Of a stretch of DNA of 64,000 nt, positions 26,176 through 35,245 are shown piece by piece (position 1 is the stretch's first letter; every line of letters starts with the position of its first letter). This stretch comes from Algoriphagus lacus (GTDB lineage Bacteria > Bacteroidota > Bacteroidia > Cytophagales > Cyclobacteriaceae): NCBI RefSeq assembly GCF_003583985.1, contig NZ_QXML01000002.1:248001-312000 (forward strand), given 5' to 3'. The translations under genes and the position numbers were made by a program. Below the pieces are notes generated by a model that was not told the origin of the DNA, made no database searches, and saw only the letters and a list, made by a program, of their open reading frames with translations.

Positions 26176-26210
26176 ATTTGGATTATTTTGTAGTTGTGAT
26201 TCAAAGCCGA

Positions 26211-27326
26211 GTGAGATTTTTAACTCTTCTTTTTCTTTTCCTCCTTCAAATTTCCGGAGGAATTCAGGTCTTTTCCCAAGACCTTACTCCTAAGTATTCC
26301 AATGAATTCCTAAGTATTGGAGTTGGGGCAAGAGCACTTGGAATGGGAGGCGCACAGGTTGGGGCGGTGCGTGATGTGACGGCAGCCTATTGGAATCCAG
26401 CGGCTCTTACCGGGATCAAACATCAATATGAGTTTTCACTCATGCACTCAGAGTATTTCGCCGGAATCGCTCAATACGATTACTTGGGATTCAGCACGCC
26501 TTTGGGTAACCAGAATCAACTAGCCGTATCTTTGATCCGTTTTGGAGTGGATGACATTCCGGATACCCGATTCCTCTATGATGCAAACGGAGCCATCAAC
26601 TATGACAATGTCCAGTTTTTCAATGCAGCAGACTATGCGCTACTGCTAAGTTTTGCAAGGGATATTTCTAATAAAATTAAAGTTGGAGCCAACGCAAAAG
26701 TGATCCACCGGAACGTGGGAAAATTTGCCCAAGCCTGGGGCTTTGGCTTGGATGTCGGAGGAGTTTATATCCAAAAACGAATGACTCTCGGACTTATGCT
26801 CCGGGACATTACCACTACCTACAATGCATGGACCCATAATGCCGAGCTTGTTCGGGATATCTACTCCCAGACCAACAACGAGGTACCACTGAATACGGTG
26901 GAGATTACATTGCCAAAAGCCATAGCCAGCATTGCTTACGATTGGAAAATCGGAACCCATTTTTCCCTTCTAACTGCTTTGGATTTGGAGACTACCTTTG
27001 ATGGACCTCGAAACACGCTGATTTCTAATTCAGCATTTAGAGTAGATCCCAGGTTTGGACTTGAATTGGGATTTAAGCAGCTGGTATTCGTACGAGGTGG
27101 AGTCAGCAATTTTCAATACATCAAAGACTTTCAGGGAGTAGAGTCGCTGAGTTTTATGCCCGCGGCAGGACTTGGTGTGATATTGAATGAGCGGTTTCAG
27201 ATTGATTATGCGCTTTCTGATTTGGGTGATGTGTCAGAGAGTCCTTATTCCCATGTTTTCAGTGTCAAGGTGAGTTTGGAAAAGCTGTCTTCTGATTTTA
27301 GAAAATTTAATGGTTGGGAAAAATGA
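26211..27326 (+). CDS. PorV/PorQ-family outer-membrane protein, type IX secretion
   Basis: 371 aa from GTG 26211, which opens a good signal peptide (MRFLTLLFLFLLQISGGIQVFSQ); no ATG is available and the TTG at 26172 would place 13 extra residues before it. The mature protein is a 14-strand FadL-like barrel with PorV marks: FLSIGVGARALGMGGAQVG and VTAAYWNPAAL. In T9SS, PorV shuttles cargo from the translocon to the PorU sortase complex. The next gene is a PorU-type peptidase overlapping by 4 bp (ATGA), which fixes the pairing. The exact paralogue (V or Q) cannot be assigned from sequence alone. Confidence 0.88.
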   Translation: MRFLTLLFLFLLQISGGIQVFSQDLTPKYSNEFLSIGVGARALGMGGAQVGAVRDVTAAYWNPAALTGIKHQYEFSLMHSEYFAGIAQYDYLGFSTPLGNQNQLAVSLIRFGVDDIPDTRFLYDANGAINYDNVQFFNAADYALLLSFARDISNKIKVGANAKVIHRNVGKFAQAWGFGLDVGGVYIQKRMTLGLMLRDITTTYNAWTHNAELVRDIYSQTNNEVPLNTVEITLPKAIASIAYDWKIGTHFSLLTALDLETTFDGPRNTLISNSAFRVDPRFGLELGFKQLVFVRGGVSNFQYIKDFQGVESLSFMPAAGLGVILNERFQIDYALSDLGDVSESPYSHVFSVKVSLEKLSSDFRKFNGWEK

Positions 27327-30300
27327 GTCTGAAAAAGAGCCTGCTAAGTTTTTTGTTTTTATTAGTTGCTTTTGGGACTGCTCAAGCTCAAGACCCTGTT
27401 TGGTATGATTACTCCCAGACTTATTACAAAATTCCTACTGCAAAAGATGGGATTTACCGGATTTCTCCCGAGGCCCTGAGAGCTTCCGGAATCAATACTG
27501 AAAATCTTGACCCAAGAGCAATCCGCATTTTTCATCGGGGTAAAGAAGTTGCAATCCATGTCGAAGGGGAAACTGACGGGAAAATCGACCCTCAGGATTA
27601 CATTGATTTTTATGGGAGAAGAAACGATGCCGAACTGGATAAGAAACTTTACAGGAATTTTCAAACGATTCCCAATCCTTACTTCAATACCTATACTGAT
27701 ACTACTGCCTTTTTCCTGACTGTCACTCCAGGGACCCCCGGAAAGCGGATGTTACAACGAGCTGCTCCTGCTGGCAATTTGGCTCAGGTAACCAATTTCG
27801 AAACCGAGCAACTGCAGGTATTTGCAGATCAATATTCCTTGGGTGTGGCCTATACTTTAGGATTTCGGCTTTCTTCTTATGACAAAGGACAAGGATGGAT
27901 GGGTACGGCATTCGGGAAAGGTCAGGCTAGAGATTTGACCTTCTCCAATTTGGGTTCACTGCTCAACTCCGGAACTGCTAAGCTAGAAATCGGATTGGTG
28001 GGAAGATCAGAGAATAGCCATGTCGCAGCAATCAGCGCAGGACCATTGCCCGGAACTCAGAGGTCCTTGACTTTTTCAAGTTTTAGAGGTTTCGAGTACC
28101 CTCAACTGACTCTGAATTTGCAGATGAGTGACTTCAATGCCAATGGAAGTCTGGTTGTCCGGGTTTTGCCTCAGGGACCAGAAGCTACCGATAATATTTC
28201 CATTGCATATGCAAAAATCACATTTAGAAAATCCATCTCCCCCGGGGATTTTACTTCCCAGGTGATGATTTTCCCTGAGGGGAATCAACGAGCTACTATC
28301 AATCAAGTACAGCAGGATTATGTTGCGGTGAACATTGCAGATTTATTTAACGCACAAAAAGTACAAGTTTCAAAAAGCGGGACTACCCTCAATTTTACTG
28401 CATCGGTCACTGGCCAAACCAGCAAAATTTGGATTCAAAATACCCAAAGTGTGATTTCGGTTGGAACTATGGCTAAGGTGAAATTTAGAAATTACCTCAG
28501 TCAGCCAGCAAATTTCCTGTTGGTCGGTCATCGGGAACTTGAAAAACCAAGTTCCAAATACCCCAATCCATTAAAAAAGTACGCTGAACACCGAGCTTCC
28601 CCTTTGGGCGGTGGGTTTGATACCCTGACCCTCAGAATGGAGGAGATTTACGACCAGTTTGGCTATGGAGAAAAATCTCCCGTGGCACTTTTTGAATTTC
28701 TGAAGGCTTACTATCCTTTACATAAACCCACACACCTGCTTCTGGCAGCCAGGTCTTTGGCAATTTATTCCCAAGCGAGACTGAACAACCAGAATGTGTA
28801 TTACCGAAATGCACCTCAGGCATTTTCTTTCCAGGATTTGGTTCCGGTGGGTGGTTATCCCTTTTCTGACAATCAATACGCACTGAATCTTGATCCAAAA
28901 AGTCCCAATACCCCGGCAATTGCTGTTGGAAGGATTCCTGCAAAAAACTCCCAGCAATTAACCGATTACCTCGAAAAAGCCATCGAGAAGGATCAGGTAG
29001 GAGTGACTGCACCTTGGCAAAAAGAATTGGTACACCTCAGCGGAGGGCTTTCTGAGTTTGAATTGGAGCGTTACTATACATTTCTCAATGGCTTTAAAGC
29101 GATAGCCGAGGGACCATACCTTGGAGGGAATGTCACTACCTATCGAAAAAGATCCAACTCTGTCGTGGAGGTGATTGACATTACCGGGGACTTGAACGAA
29201 GGAAGGTCTTTATTCACCTTTTTTGGTCACGGATCTCCCACCATTATTGATATCGAAATTGGTTTTGCATCCGATCCTACTCTTGGTTATGCCAACAAAG
29301 GCAAATACCCCATCATGTTATTCAATGGCTGTGATTACGGCAGCGCCTATGGGACTACTTATACTCAAGGGGAAGATTGGGTAATCACTCCGGAGAAAGG
29401 TGCCACCAATATCATGGCTAATACTTCCAGTGGCGTAGACGTCTATTTGAGGAGGTATTCTGAGTTGTTCTATCAAAAGGCCTTTGCAGACAGCACCATC
29501 ATTTACAGAACTGTTGGAGAGGTAAAGAAGGAGGCAGAAAAATTGTTTGTGACTCGATATGGTACCAGTCCGTTGAATTTTTCCCACATGGAACAAATGG
29601 TCTTGCTCGGTGATCCTGCCGTCAGGATGTTTCCAGCAAACAAGGTGGATTATTCCCTCAATGTGGAAGAAGTCAGTTTGGGTACATTTGATGATTCTCC
29701 GCTTACGGCGATTTCAGATAGCTTAAAACTTTCCTTTGTGCTGAGAAATCTTGGAATTGTTTTGCCTGATTCGGTCAGCTTTAAAGTCGATCGGAAGCTT
29801 CCCAATGGGACCCTTATAAGCTTTGATGCAGTGAAGATTCCTTCCATTTCCAGGTCTGATACGTTGGTGTTTTCAGTGCCAAATATTTTGGTGGATGCTG
29901 CTGGGGAAAACCAGTTTATTATCTCTGTCAATTCCAGTCAGGAGGTGCCTGAGATGACTTTTTCTAATAACTCCATTACTTACTCTTCTTTTATTTCATT
30001 GAGTGGGCCGATCAATTTGTTTCCTACTGACTTTGGAATAGTTGGGCAAAAGGAGATCAACTTCTTAGCTCAAGCTCCGGGTAAACTTGAGGAAAACAGA
30101 ACCCTGATCATCCAACTCGATACCACGATCAATTTCAATTCAGTTTTTAGGAAAGAAATCCGATCCACTACATCAGGCATGGCTGAATGGCCTGTGACAC
30201 TTTCTGCCGGTACTGATTCTACGACTTATTATTGGAGATCCCGATATCAGGATCCCAAACCCGGGGAAACAGATTCTTGGACTACTTCCAGCTTTACCTA

Positions 30301-32347
30301 CATCCCTGAGGCCGGCAACGGATGGATTCAGCGGAAAAAGGATCAGTTTGACCAAAATCAGCTCGAAAATTTGGAACTGGACCAATCACGCAATTCCTGG
30401 AAATACCTGGAGCAGAAAGTAGGAATTGAGGTATTTACAGTGGGATCGGGTGTGGACACACTTAACTTCCGCAATACCCAATTCTACCTAAATCAAATTC
30501 CTCAGATCATTGATAACGTCAACAATGCCAATTCCCGACTTTGTCCTAATGGGTCAATTGGCTTGGTAGCGGTGGATCAGAAAACCTTGTTGCCCTATTT
30601 AGCTATTCCGATTCCGGGTTTTGATATTCTGGATTCGAGGTCTTGCGGACGGGTGCCCCAAATGATCCAAAGCATCCAAAATGGCTGGATTACCACTCCG
30701 GGGAATACCATTTTGCAGGATTATGTGAGGGGGGTAAAAGACGGAGATTATGTCATTATTTTCACCGTGGGGGGTGTCACGTTTGATGCCTGGCCGGAGA
30801 GGGCTTACCAAAGCCTGAGAGAATTTGGAGCCAATGAAGCAACTCTGCGGGCTCTAAAATCCGGTGACCCCTATATTTTGTACGGGAGAAAGGGCATGCG
30901 GCCTGGTGAGGCGATTGAGATTGTTGGAAATCCCAACTTTGAGGTTCCTGCCGCTAAACAAACGTTGACTTTTGAAACTGAATTGGATGGCTATTTAACC
31001 AATGGAGTAATCCTTACTCCCCGAATTGGCCCTGCATCATCGTGGGAACGGTTTTTTCAGAATGTAAACGCCCGAAATTGGATCAATGAAGAGGAGTTTA
31101 CCCAATTTGATATCTTGGGTGTAAATCAGGAGGGAGAGGAGCAGGTACTCGTGAGCAATGTTGGGAATGGGGAAGTCGATTTGTCGTTCATTGATCCGGA
31201 GAGCTATCCTTACCTCAGACTGCGATATTCGATGAACGATGTCAATTCGACAGCCCCTGCTCAGTTGGATAGGTGGCAGGTGAATTTTGAAGGAGTGCCG
31301 GAGGGCGTACTTTTGGAGAAAAGTCCTACCGACAGAATCCGGCTCAGAGAAGGGCAAAACGCGAAAATTGACTTTATTTTCAAAAATGCATCAATCTATA
31401 ATTTCCTCGATTCAATCCAGGTTGAATGGAAAATGACCAATGTTGCAACAAAAAAAGTCGAAAACTTTTCCAAGAAATTCCCTGCGTTGAAAGCAGGTGA
31501 GGAATTTGAATTTTCAATTGACTTCAACAGTATTGGTCGGGCAGGGGAAACTGAATTGGAAGTATTTGCCAATCCTCGAATTCTTCAGGAACAAACTTAT
31601 CGTAACAATCTGATAGATCTGGGAGTAGCTTTTGAAGTGGAAGCTGATAATTCCACTTCCCTCCTTGATGTTAATTTCGACGGAATCTACATCATGGATG
31701 GGGATTTGGTTTCGCCAAATGTGATGGTAACCGCCCTGTTGAAAAATGACCAAACTTTGATTTACAAGAAAGATACCTTGGGGATGGAGATTTTTCTGAA
31801 GCAAAACTGCGAGGGCTGTCAGTTCCGCAAGATCAATTTCTCCAATCCAAATTTGACTTGGACCCCTGCCACTGAGGAGGAAAGTTTCCGCGTTTCCTTC
31901 ATTCCAGGGCCATTGGAGGATGGATTATATACCTTGAGAATCACAAATGAAGATTCTCCTCAGCCGTTTGAAATTACCTTCGAAGTGGTCAATGAGTCCC
32001 AAATCACCAATTTCTACCCCTATCCCAATCCGTTCAGTACTTCGGTGAGGTTTGTCTTTACGCTGACTGGATCAGAAGTGCCGGACGAAATCAAGATTCA
32101 GATCATGACGGTGACTGGCCGAGTAGTTCGGGAAATTCTTCAAAATGAACTTGGGCCTATTCGAATCGGGAACAACATCACAGAGTACGCCTGGGATGGC
32201 AGGGATGAATTTGGAGATCAACTGGCTAATGGTGTCTACATCTATAGGGTTTTGGTGAGGAAAAACGGTCAATTTATGGAGCATCGCCCAACCGCAGGGG
32301 ATAAAGGGTTCACCAAAGGCTACGGAAAAATGTACTTGTTACGCTAG
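27323..32347 (+). CDS. Type IX secretion sortase-like C25 peptidase (PorU/PorU2 type)
   Basis: 1674 aa from ATG 27323, inside the stop of porV (ATGA). Signal peptide to about residue 23 (GTAQAQ). The C25 gingipain-like peptidase domain carries the catalytic His636 in FFGHGSP and Cys670 in NGCDYGS. Long Ig/CARDB-like regions follow, and a C-terminal FlgD/T9SS-type domain (about 1560 to the end: FYPYPNPFS, then DGRDEFGDQLANGVYIYRV). PorU cuts T9SS signal domains off cargo and links cargo to A-LPS on the cell surface. The protein is longer than P. gingivalis PorU (about 1150 aa), fitting the PorU2 form seen in Cytophagales. Its stop shares CTAG with the convergent gene. Confidence 0.88.
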   Translation: MSLKKSLLSFLFLLVAFGTAQAQDPVWYDYSQTYYKIPTAKDGIYRISPEALRASGINTENLDPRAIRIFHRGKEVAIHVEGETDGKIDPQDYIDFYGRRNDAELDKKLYRNFQTIPNPYFNTYTDTTAFFLTVTPGTPGKRMLQRAAPAGNLAQVTNFETEQLQVFADQYSLGVAYTLGFRLSSYDKGQGWMGTAFGKGQARDLTFSNLGSLLNSGTAKLEIGLVGRSENSHVAAISAGPLPGTQRSLTFSSFRGFEYPQLTLNLQMSDFNANGSLVVRVLPQGPEATDNISIAYAKITFRKSISPGDFTSQVMIFPEGNQRATINQVQQDYVAVNIADLFNAQKVQVSKSGTTLNFTASVTGQTSKIWIQNTQSVISVGTMAKVKFRNYLSQPANFLLVGHRELEKPSSKYPNPLKKYAEHRASPLGGGFDTLTLRMEEIYDQFGYGEKSPVALFEFLKAYYPLHKPTHLLLAARSLAIYSQARLNNQNVYYRNAPQAFSFQDLVPVGGYPFSDNQYALNLDPKSPNTPAIAVGRIPAKNSQQLTDYLEKAIEKDQVGVTAPWQKELVHLSGGLSEFELERYYTFLNGFKAIAEGPYLGGNVTTYRKRSNSVVEVIDITGDLNEGRSLFTFFGHGSPTIIDIEIGFASDPTLGYANKGKYPIMLFNGCDYGSAYGTTYTQGEDWVITPEKGATNIMANTSSGVDVYLRRYSELFYQKAFADSTIIYRTVGEVKKEAEKLFVTRYGTSPLNFSHMEQMVLLGDPAVRMFPANKVDYSLNVEEVSLGTFDDSPLTAISDSLKLSFVLRNLGIVLPDSVSFKVDRKLPNGTLISFDAVKIPSISRSDTLVFSVPNILVDAAGENQFIISVNSSQEVPEMTFSNNSITYSSFISLSGPINLFPTDFGIVGQKEINFLAQAPGKLEENRTLIIQLDTTINFNSVFRKEIRSTTSGMAEWPVTLSAGTDSTTYYWRSRYQDPKPGETDSWTTSSFTYIPEAGNGWIQRKKDQFDQNQLENLELDQSRNSWKYLEQKVGIEVFTVGSGVDTLNFRNTQFYLNQIPQIIDNVNNANSRLCPNGSIGLVAVDQKTLLPYLAIPIPGFDILDSRSCGRVPQMIQSIQNGWITTPGNTILQDYVRGVKDGDYVIIFTVGGVTFDAWPERAYQSLREFGANEATLRALKSGDPYILYGRKGMRPGEAIEIVGNPNFEVPAAKQTLTFETELDGYLTNGVILTPRIGPASSWERFFQNVNARNWINEEEFTQFDILGVNQEGEEQVLVSNVGNGEVDLSFIDPESYPYLRLRYSMNDVNSTAPAQLDRWQVNFEGVPEGVLLEKSPTDRIRLREGQNAKIDFIFKNASIYNFLDSIQVEWKMTNVATKKVENFSKKFPALKAGEEFEFSIDFNSIGRAGETELEVFANPRILQEQTYRNNLIDLGVAFEVEADNSTSLLDVNFDGIYIMDGDLVSPNVMVTALLKNDQTLIYKKDTLGMEIFLKQNCEGCQFRKINFSNPNLTWTPATEEESFRVSFIPGPLEDGLYTLRITNEDSPQPFEITFEVVNESQITNFYPYPNPFSTSVRFVFTLTGSEVPDEIKIQIMTVTGRVVREILQNELGPIRIGNNITEYAWDGRDEFGDQLANGVYIYRVLVRKNGQFMEHRPTAGDKGFTKGYGKMYLLR

Positions 32348-33039
32348 GATTGTGTCTTTTTCCAGCTTCGGTAAATCCCCCAAATACTCAACAAGGTGAG
32401 GACGATCAGGATCGATACCTGCAGAGGTTGATTGGTTGATTCTTTGGCTCCCAAAAAGGAGTTGGCAAACTTACCTGTGGCAAATGCCAGAAAAGTCCGG
32501 GGCAACATCCCGGGTATTCCAAAAAGGATCACTTTCCGAAGTTGGATATTTAAGGAGGCAAAGAGGAAATTGGAAATAGCAAACGGAATTACCGGACTGA
32601 TTCGCACAAAGAAAATCAACCGCTCCGGATGCTGCGTTCGCAGTTCAAGCTCCTTTTCCAATTGGGGATTTTTCAGGTAAAGGATTTTCAGGAAATCCTC
32701 ATTCAAACGCTTTCCAAAGAAATACCCAAGTCCATTGGCCAAGACATATCCGATCAATAAATCCGGGAATCCAATCCAGCCAAGGAAAAAACCAATTGCC
32801 ATCGCTGTAAGAGTGGTCGGCAATAAAGCCAGTCCCAATACCAAGGCAATCGAAAGACTGAGCAGAAGGTGATCCAGGAAGGAATCGATGCTGATTTTTT
32901 CCAGCCAAAAGTAGGTACTGAACAAAACCAAAGAGCCAATCGCAGGGACGACACTTACCCAAATCCACCCTGCCACTGCCGCAGGATGAGTAAGGAAGTA
33001 CTCTCCTAAAATCTTGAAAATACTCCCCTTTTTTGTCAT
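32344..33039 (-). CDS. TVP38/TMEM64-family membrane protein (VTT domain)
   Basis: 231 aa from ATG 33039; the open frame reaches a TTG at 33096, but that adds a non-hydrophobic segment without support. Five to six membrane helices are visible, with the VTT-domain core LLPTTLTAMAIGFFLGWIGF, GYVLANGLGYFFGK and FFVRISPVIPFAISNFLFASL, then GTIPGTF-like GIPGMLPRTFLAFATGKF. The family is related to DedA and to lipid scramblases; bacterial function is unclear. Its stop codon overlaps the porU stop in the palindrome CTAG (32344-32347). Confidence 0.88.
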   Translation of the reverse strand: MTKKGSIFKILGEYFLTHPAAVAGWIWVSVVPAIGSLVLFSTYFWLEKISIDSFLDHLLLSLSIALVLGLALLPTTLTAMAIGFFLGWIGFPDLLIGYVLANGLGYFFGKRLNEDFLKILYLKNPQLEKELELRTQHPERLIFFVRISPVIPFAISNFLFASLNIQLRKVILFGIPGMLPRTFLAFATGKFANSFLGAKESTNQPLQVSILIVLTLLSIWGIYRSWKKTQS

Positions 33040-33261
33040 CTTTGGCTGGCTTTTGGCAGATGGATCGATGAAAATCCCGACAAGTTTAGCATTCAAATTC
33101 GGATTTTCCCCTAAAAAAGCCCATTCACCCGGATGACCCTCCTGAAAGAATATAAACTCAACTATTGCTTATGAAATCGAGCATGACGAAGCCACAGCTA
33201 ATAGCTATCGGGGCAATCATGCGAGATTCCGTAAGTCCTTAAAAAATCAAATTATAATCTT

Positions 33262-34407
33262 ATGAAATTTGGTACTAAAGCCATTCATGCCGGCGTCAGT
33301 CCCGACCCTTCCACAGGGGCGATCATGACTCCGATTTTCCAGACGTCCACTTACGTTCAAAAATCACCAGGGGACCATTATGGATACGAGTATAGCCGAA
33401 CCCATAACCCAACCCGAACTGCCCTTCAGCAAAGCATCGCAGCGCTGGAGAACGGGAAACATGGAATTTGTTTTTCTTCCGGCCTTGGCGCCATTGATTC
33501 GGTGGTCAAGCTCTTCAATCCAGGGGATGAAATCATCTCTACCAATGACCTTTATGGAGGTACTTACCGCCTGTTCACCAAAGTTTTTGAGCGCTATGGG
33601 ATTAAGTTTCACTTTGTATCCATGGCCGACCCAGAGCAGCTTTCTACTTATGTGAATGAAAAAACCAAGATGGTTTGGGTGGAGACTCCTACCAATCCGA
33701 TGATGAATATCATCGACTTGGAAGCCATGGCGGCCTTTACCAAAAAGCATGGATTGCTGCTTGCGGTGGACAATACCTTTGCTTCACCTTATCTGCAAAA
33801 TCCACTTGACTTGGGTGCTGATATTGTGATGCACTCGGTGACCAAATACCTCGGAGGACATTCGGACGTGGTGATGGGTGCTTTGGTGGTGAATGATGAT
33901 GAATTGGCTTCCCGATTGGTGTTTTTGCAAAATGCCTGCGGGGCAACTCCAGGACCTCAGGATTGCTTTTTGGTCTTGAGAGGAATCAAGACTTTGCACT
34001 TAAGAATGGAGCGTCACTGCCAAAACGGAAAAACCATCGCGGCTTACCTTAAAAACCATCCCAAAGTTGAGAAAGTCTATTGGCCGGGTTTCGAAGATCA
34101 TCCCAATCACTTGGTTGCCAAACGTCAGATGCGTGACTTTGGGGGAATGATTTCCTTTACTTTAAAAGGCAACAGCCTGGATGATGCCAAGAAGGTGATG
34201 GAAAGTTTCGAACTTTTTGCCTTAGCGGAATCATTGGGTGGTGTGGAGTCGCTCTGCGGTCATCCGGCTACAATGACCCATGCTTCGATTCCAAAGGCCG
34301 AGCGTGAAAAGGTAGGTTTGGTCGATTCACTAATCCGATTGAGTGTGGGTGTGGAGGATGCCGAGGATCTGAAAAACGATTTGGCAAACGCCCTTTCAAA
34401 AATTTAA
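33262..34407 (+). CDS. Trans-sulfuration PLP enzyme (cystathionine gamma-synthase/lyase)
   Basis: 381 aa Cys/Met-metabolism PLP protein. It has TSTYVQKSPGDHYGYEYSRTHNPTR at the N-terminus, SSGLGAIDSV, the LAVDNTFASPYLQNPL motif and the PLP lysine in HSVTKYLGGHSDVVMG, then SLGGVESLCGHPATMTH. It either makes cystathionine from an acylhomoserine plus cysteine or splits cystathionine/homocysteine; the ESLCGHPATMTHAS ending is shared by both MetB and CGL, so I give no symbol. The gene is monocistronic, with its terminator embedded in the convergent gene at 34436-34476. Confidence 0.93.
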   Translation: MKFGTKAIHAGVSPDPSTGAIMTPIFQTSTYVQKSPGDHYGYEYSRTHNPTRTALQQSIAALENGKHGICFSSGLGAIDSVVKLFNPGDEIISTNDLYGGTYRLFTKVFERYGIKFHFVSMADPEQLSTYVNEKTKMVWVETPTNPMMNIIDLEAMAAFTKKHGLLLAVDNTFASPYLQNPLDLGADIVMHSVTKYLGGHSDVVMGALVVNDDELASRLVFLQNACGATPGPQDCFLVLRGIKTLHLRMERHCQNGKTIAAYLKNHPKVEKVYWPGFEDHPNHLVAKRQMRDFGGMISFTLKGNSLDDAKKVMESFELFALAESLGGVESLCGHPATMTHASIPKAEREKVGLVDSLIRLSVGVEDAEDLKNDLANALSKI

Positions 34408-34408
34408 G

Positions 34409-35242
34409 TTAGACCAGAACTTTCTTCAGTAATTCAAAAGCCTGTTTTTCGATCTCGGAAGACAGGCTTTTCTTTTCTTCCTTCAGTTCCTTGATCCAGT
34501 CCATGTACTTTTTGGAGATGTCTTCCTTTTCTGCGAGGAATCCTGACAGTGCCTGGAAGGATAGGTGATTGGAGTACCAAGGTTTGAGGTTTTCCTTGAG
34601 TTGGGAAATTTCTTCGTGAATCTGGGAAATAAAAATGGGGTTGAAGCCCAGCTGAATGAGGAGATTTTCCAGCATGATGATTTTGCGCAAGCTCTCAAAC
34701 AAATCCCTGAAACTCTGACTTTCCATTGGAGTCTTCAGGTTGCGGTGGAGAAATTCCAATTCTTCCTGTACCAGCTGATTGATGGCCGTGTTGATCATCA
34801 ATGGTTTGATTCCGCGGCTGGACTGCAGGGATTTTGTCTGAAAGTCATCCCAGGTTTTCAGAGTGCTTCCCACCACCAGGTCAAATGCCTCCTTTTGGAT
34901 TTTCTTTTTTTGGACGTCAAGGTATTCCCTGTAGCTGTCGTATTTCAGGGTGGTTTTTTCTTCCTGGGCTTTGAGATTTCGCTCCACCAGTTTGAGGTGA
35001 TGGGTTTTTCGAAGCGATTTCTTCAGGTTTTTGAAAGGTGAAAAAAGGTCGTTTCCTAGATTTTCCGTTTCGAAATGGATTTTGGACATCAGGTCAGTGT
35101 AGAGTTCCAAAAATTCCAATTTCATCAATAGCTCTATGGCTTTCTTGGATTTGATCTGTTTCCCGAGTGCCAAAAAGAGGGTTTTAGCATCTTGGTGCTG
35201 CTGCTCAAAAATCTGGTAAACCGGAGAAGTCTTCGCCTGCAT
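34409..35242 (-). CDS. Helical protein, possibly CHAD-like
   Basis: 277 aa, almost entirely alpha-helical and rich in Lys, Glu and Leu, with no signal or membrane segment. Two similar halves with pairs of long helices and basic residues (KNLKKSLRKTHHLKLVERNL; FRDLFESLRKIIMLENLLIQ) recall CHAD domains, which bind polyphosphate through conserved basic residues. The match is weak and the usual CHAD histidine pattern is incomplete. It is the last gene of the tamB-phr-Smr operon, 3 nt after the Smr-domain gene. Function not established. Its 3' codons also form the terminator hairpin of the convergent trans-sulfuration gene. Confidence 0.6.
   Translation of the reverse strand: MQAKTSPVYQIFEQQHQDAKTLFLALGKQIKSKKAIELLMKLEFLELYTDLMSKIHFETENLGNDLFSPFKNLKKSLRKTHHLKLVERNLKAQEEKTTLKYDSYREYLDVQKKKIQKEAFDLVVGSTLKTWDDFQTKSLQSSRGIKPLMINTAINQLVQEELEFLHRNLKTPMESQSFRDLFESLRKIIMLENLLIQLGFNPIFISQIHEEISQLKENLKPWYSNHLSFQALSGFLAEKEDISKKYMDWIKELKEEKKSLSSEIEKQAFELLKKVLV
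34436..34476 (+). terminator. Terminator of the trans-sulfuration gene, inside the convergent gene
   Basis: Ten-bp stem AAAAGCCTGT (34436-34445) / ACAGGCTTTT (34462-34471), 16-nt loop, then T-rich CTTTT. It begins 28 nt after the plus-strand stop at 34407 while also encoding the C-terminal residues of the minus-strand gene. Confidence 0.65.
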
Positions 35243-35245
35243 GGG

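Noticed and set aside
33120..33261. SAM or SAH riboswitch before the trans-sulfuration gene
   Set aside because: No recognisable SAM-I, SAM-II or SAH core; the only structure is a small AGCTAATAGCT-type hairpin and a short open frame.
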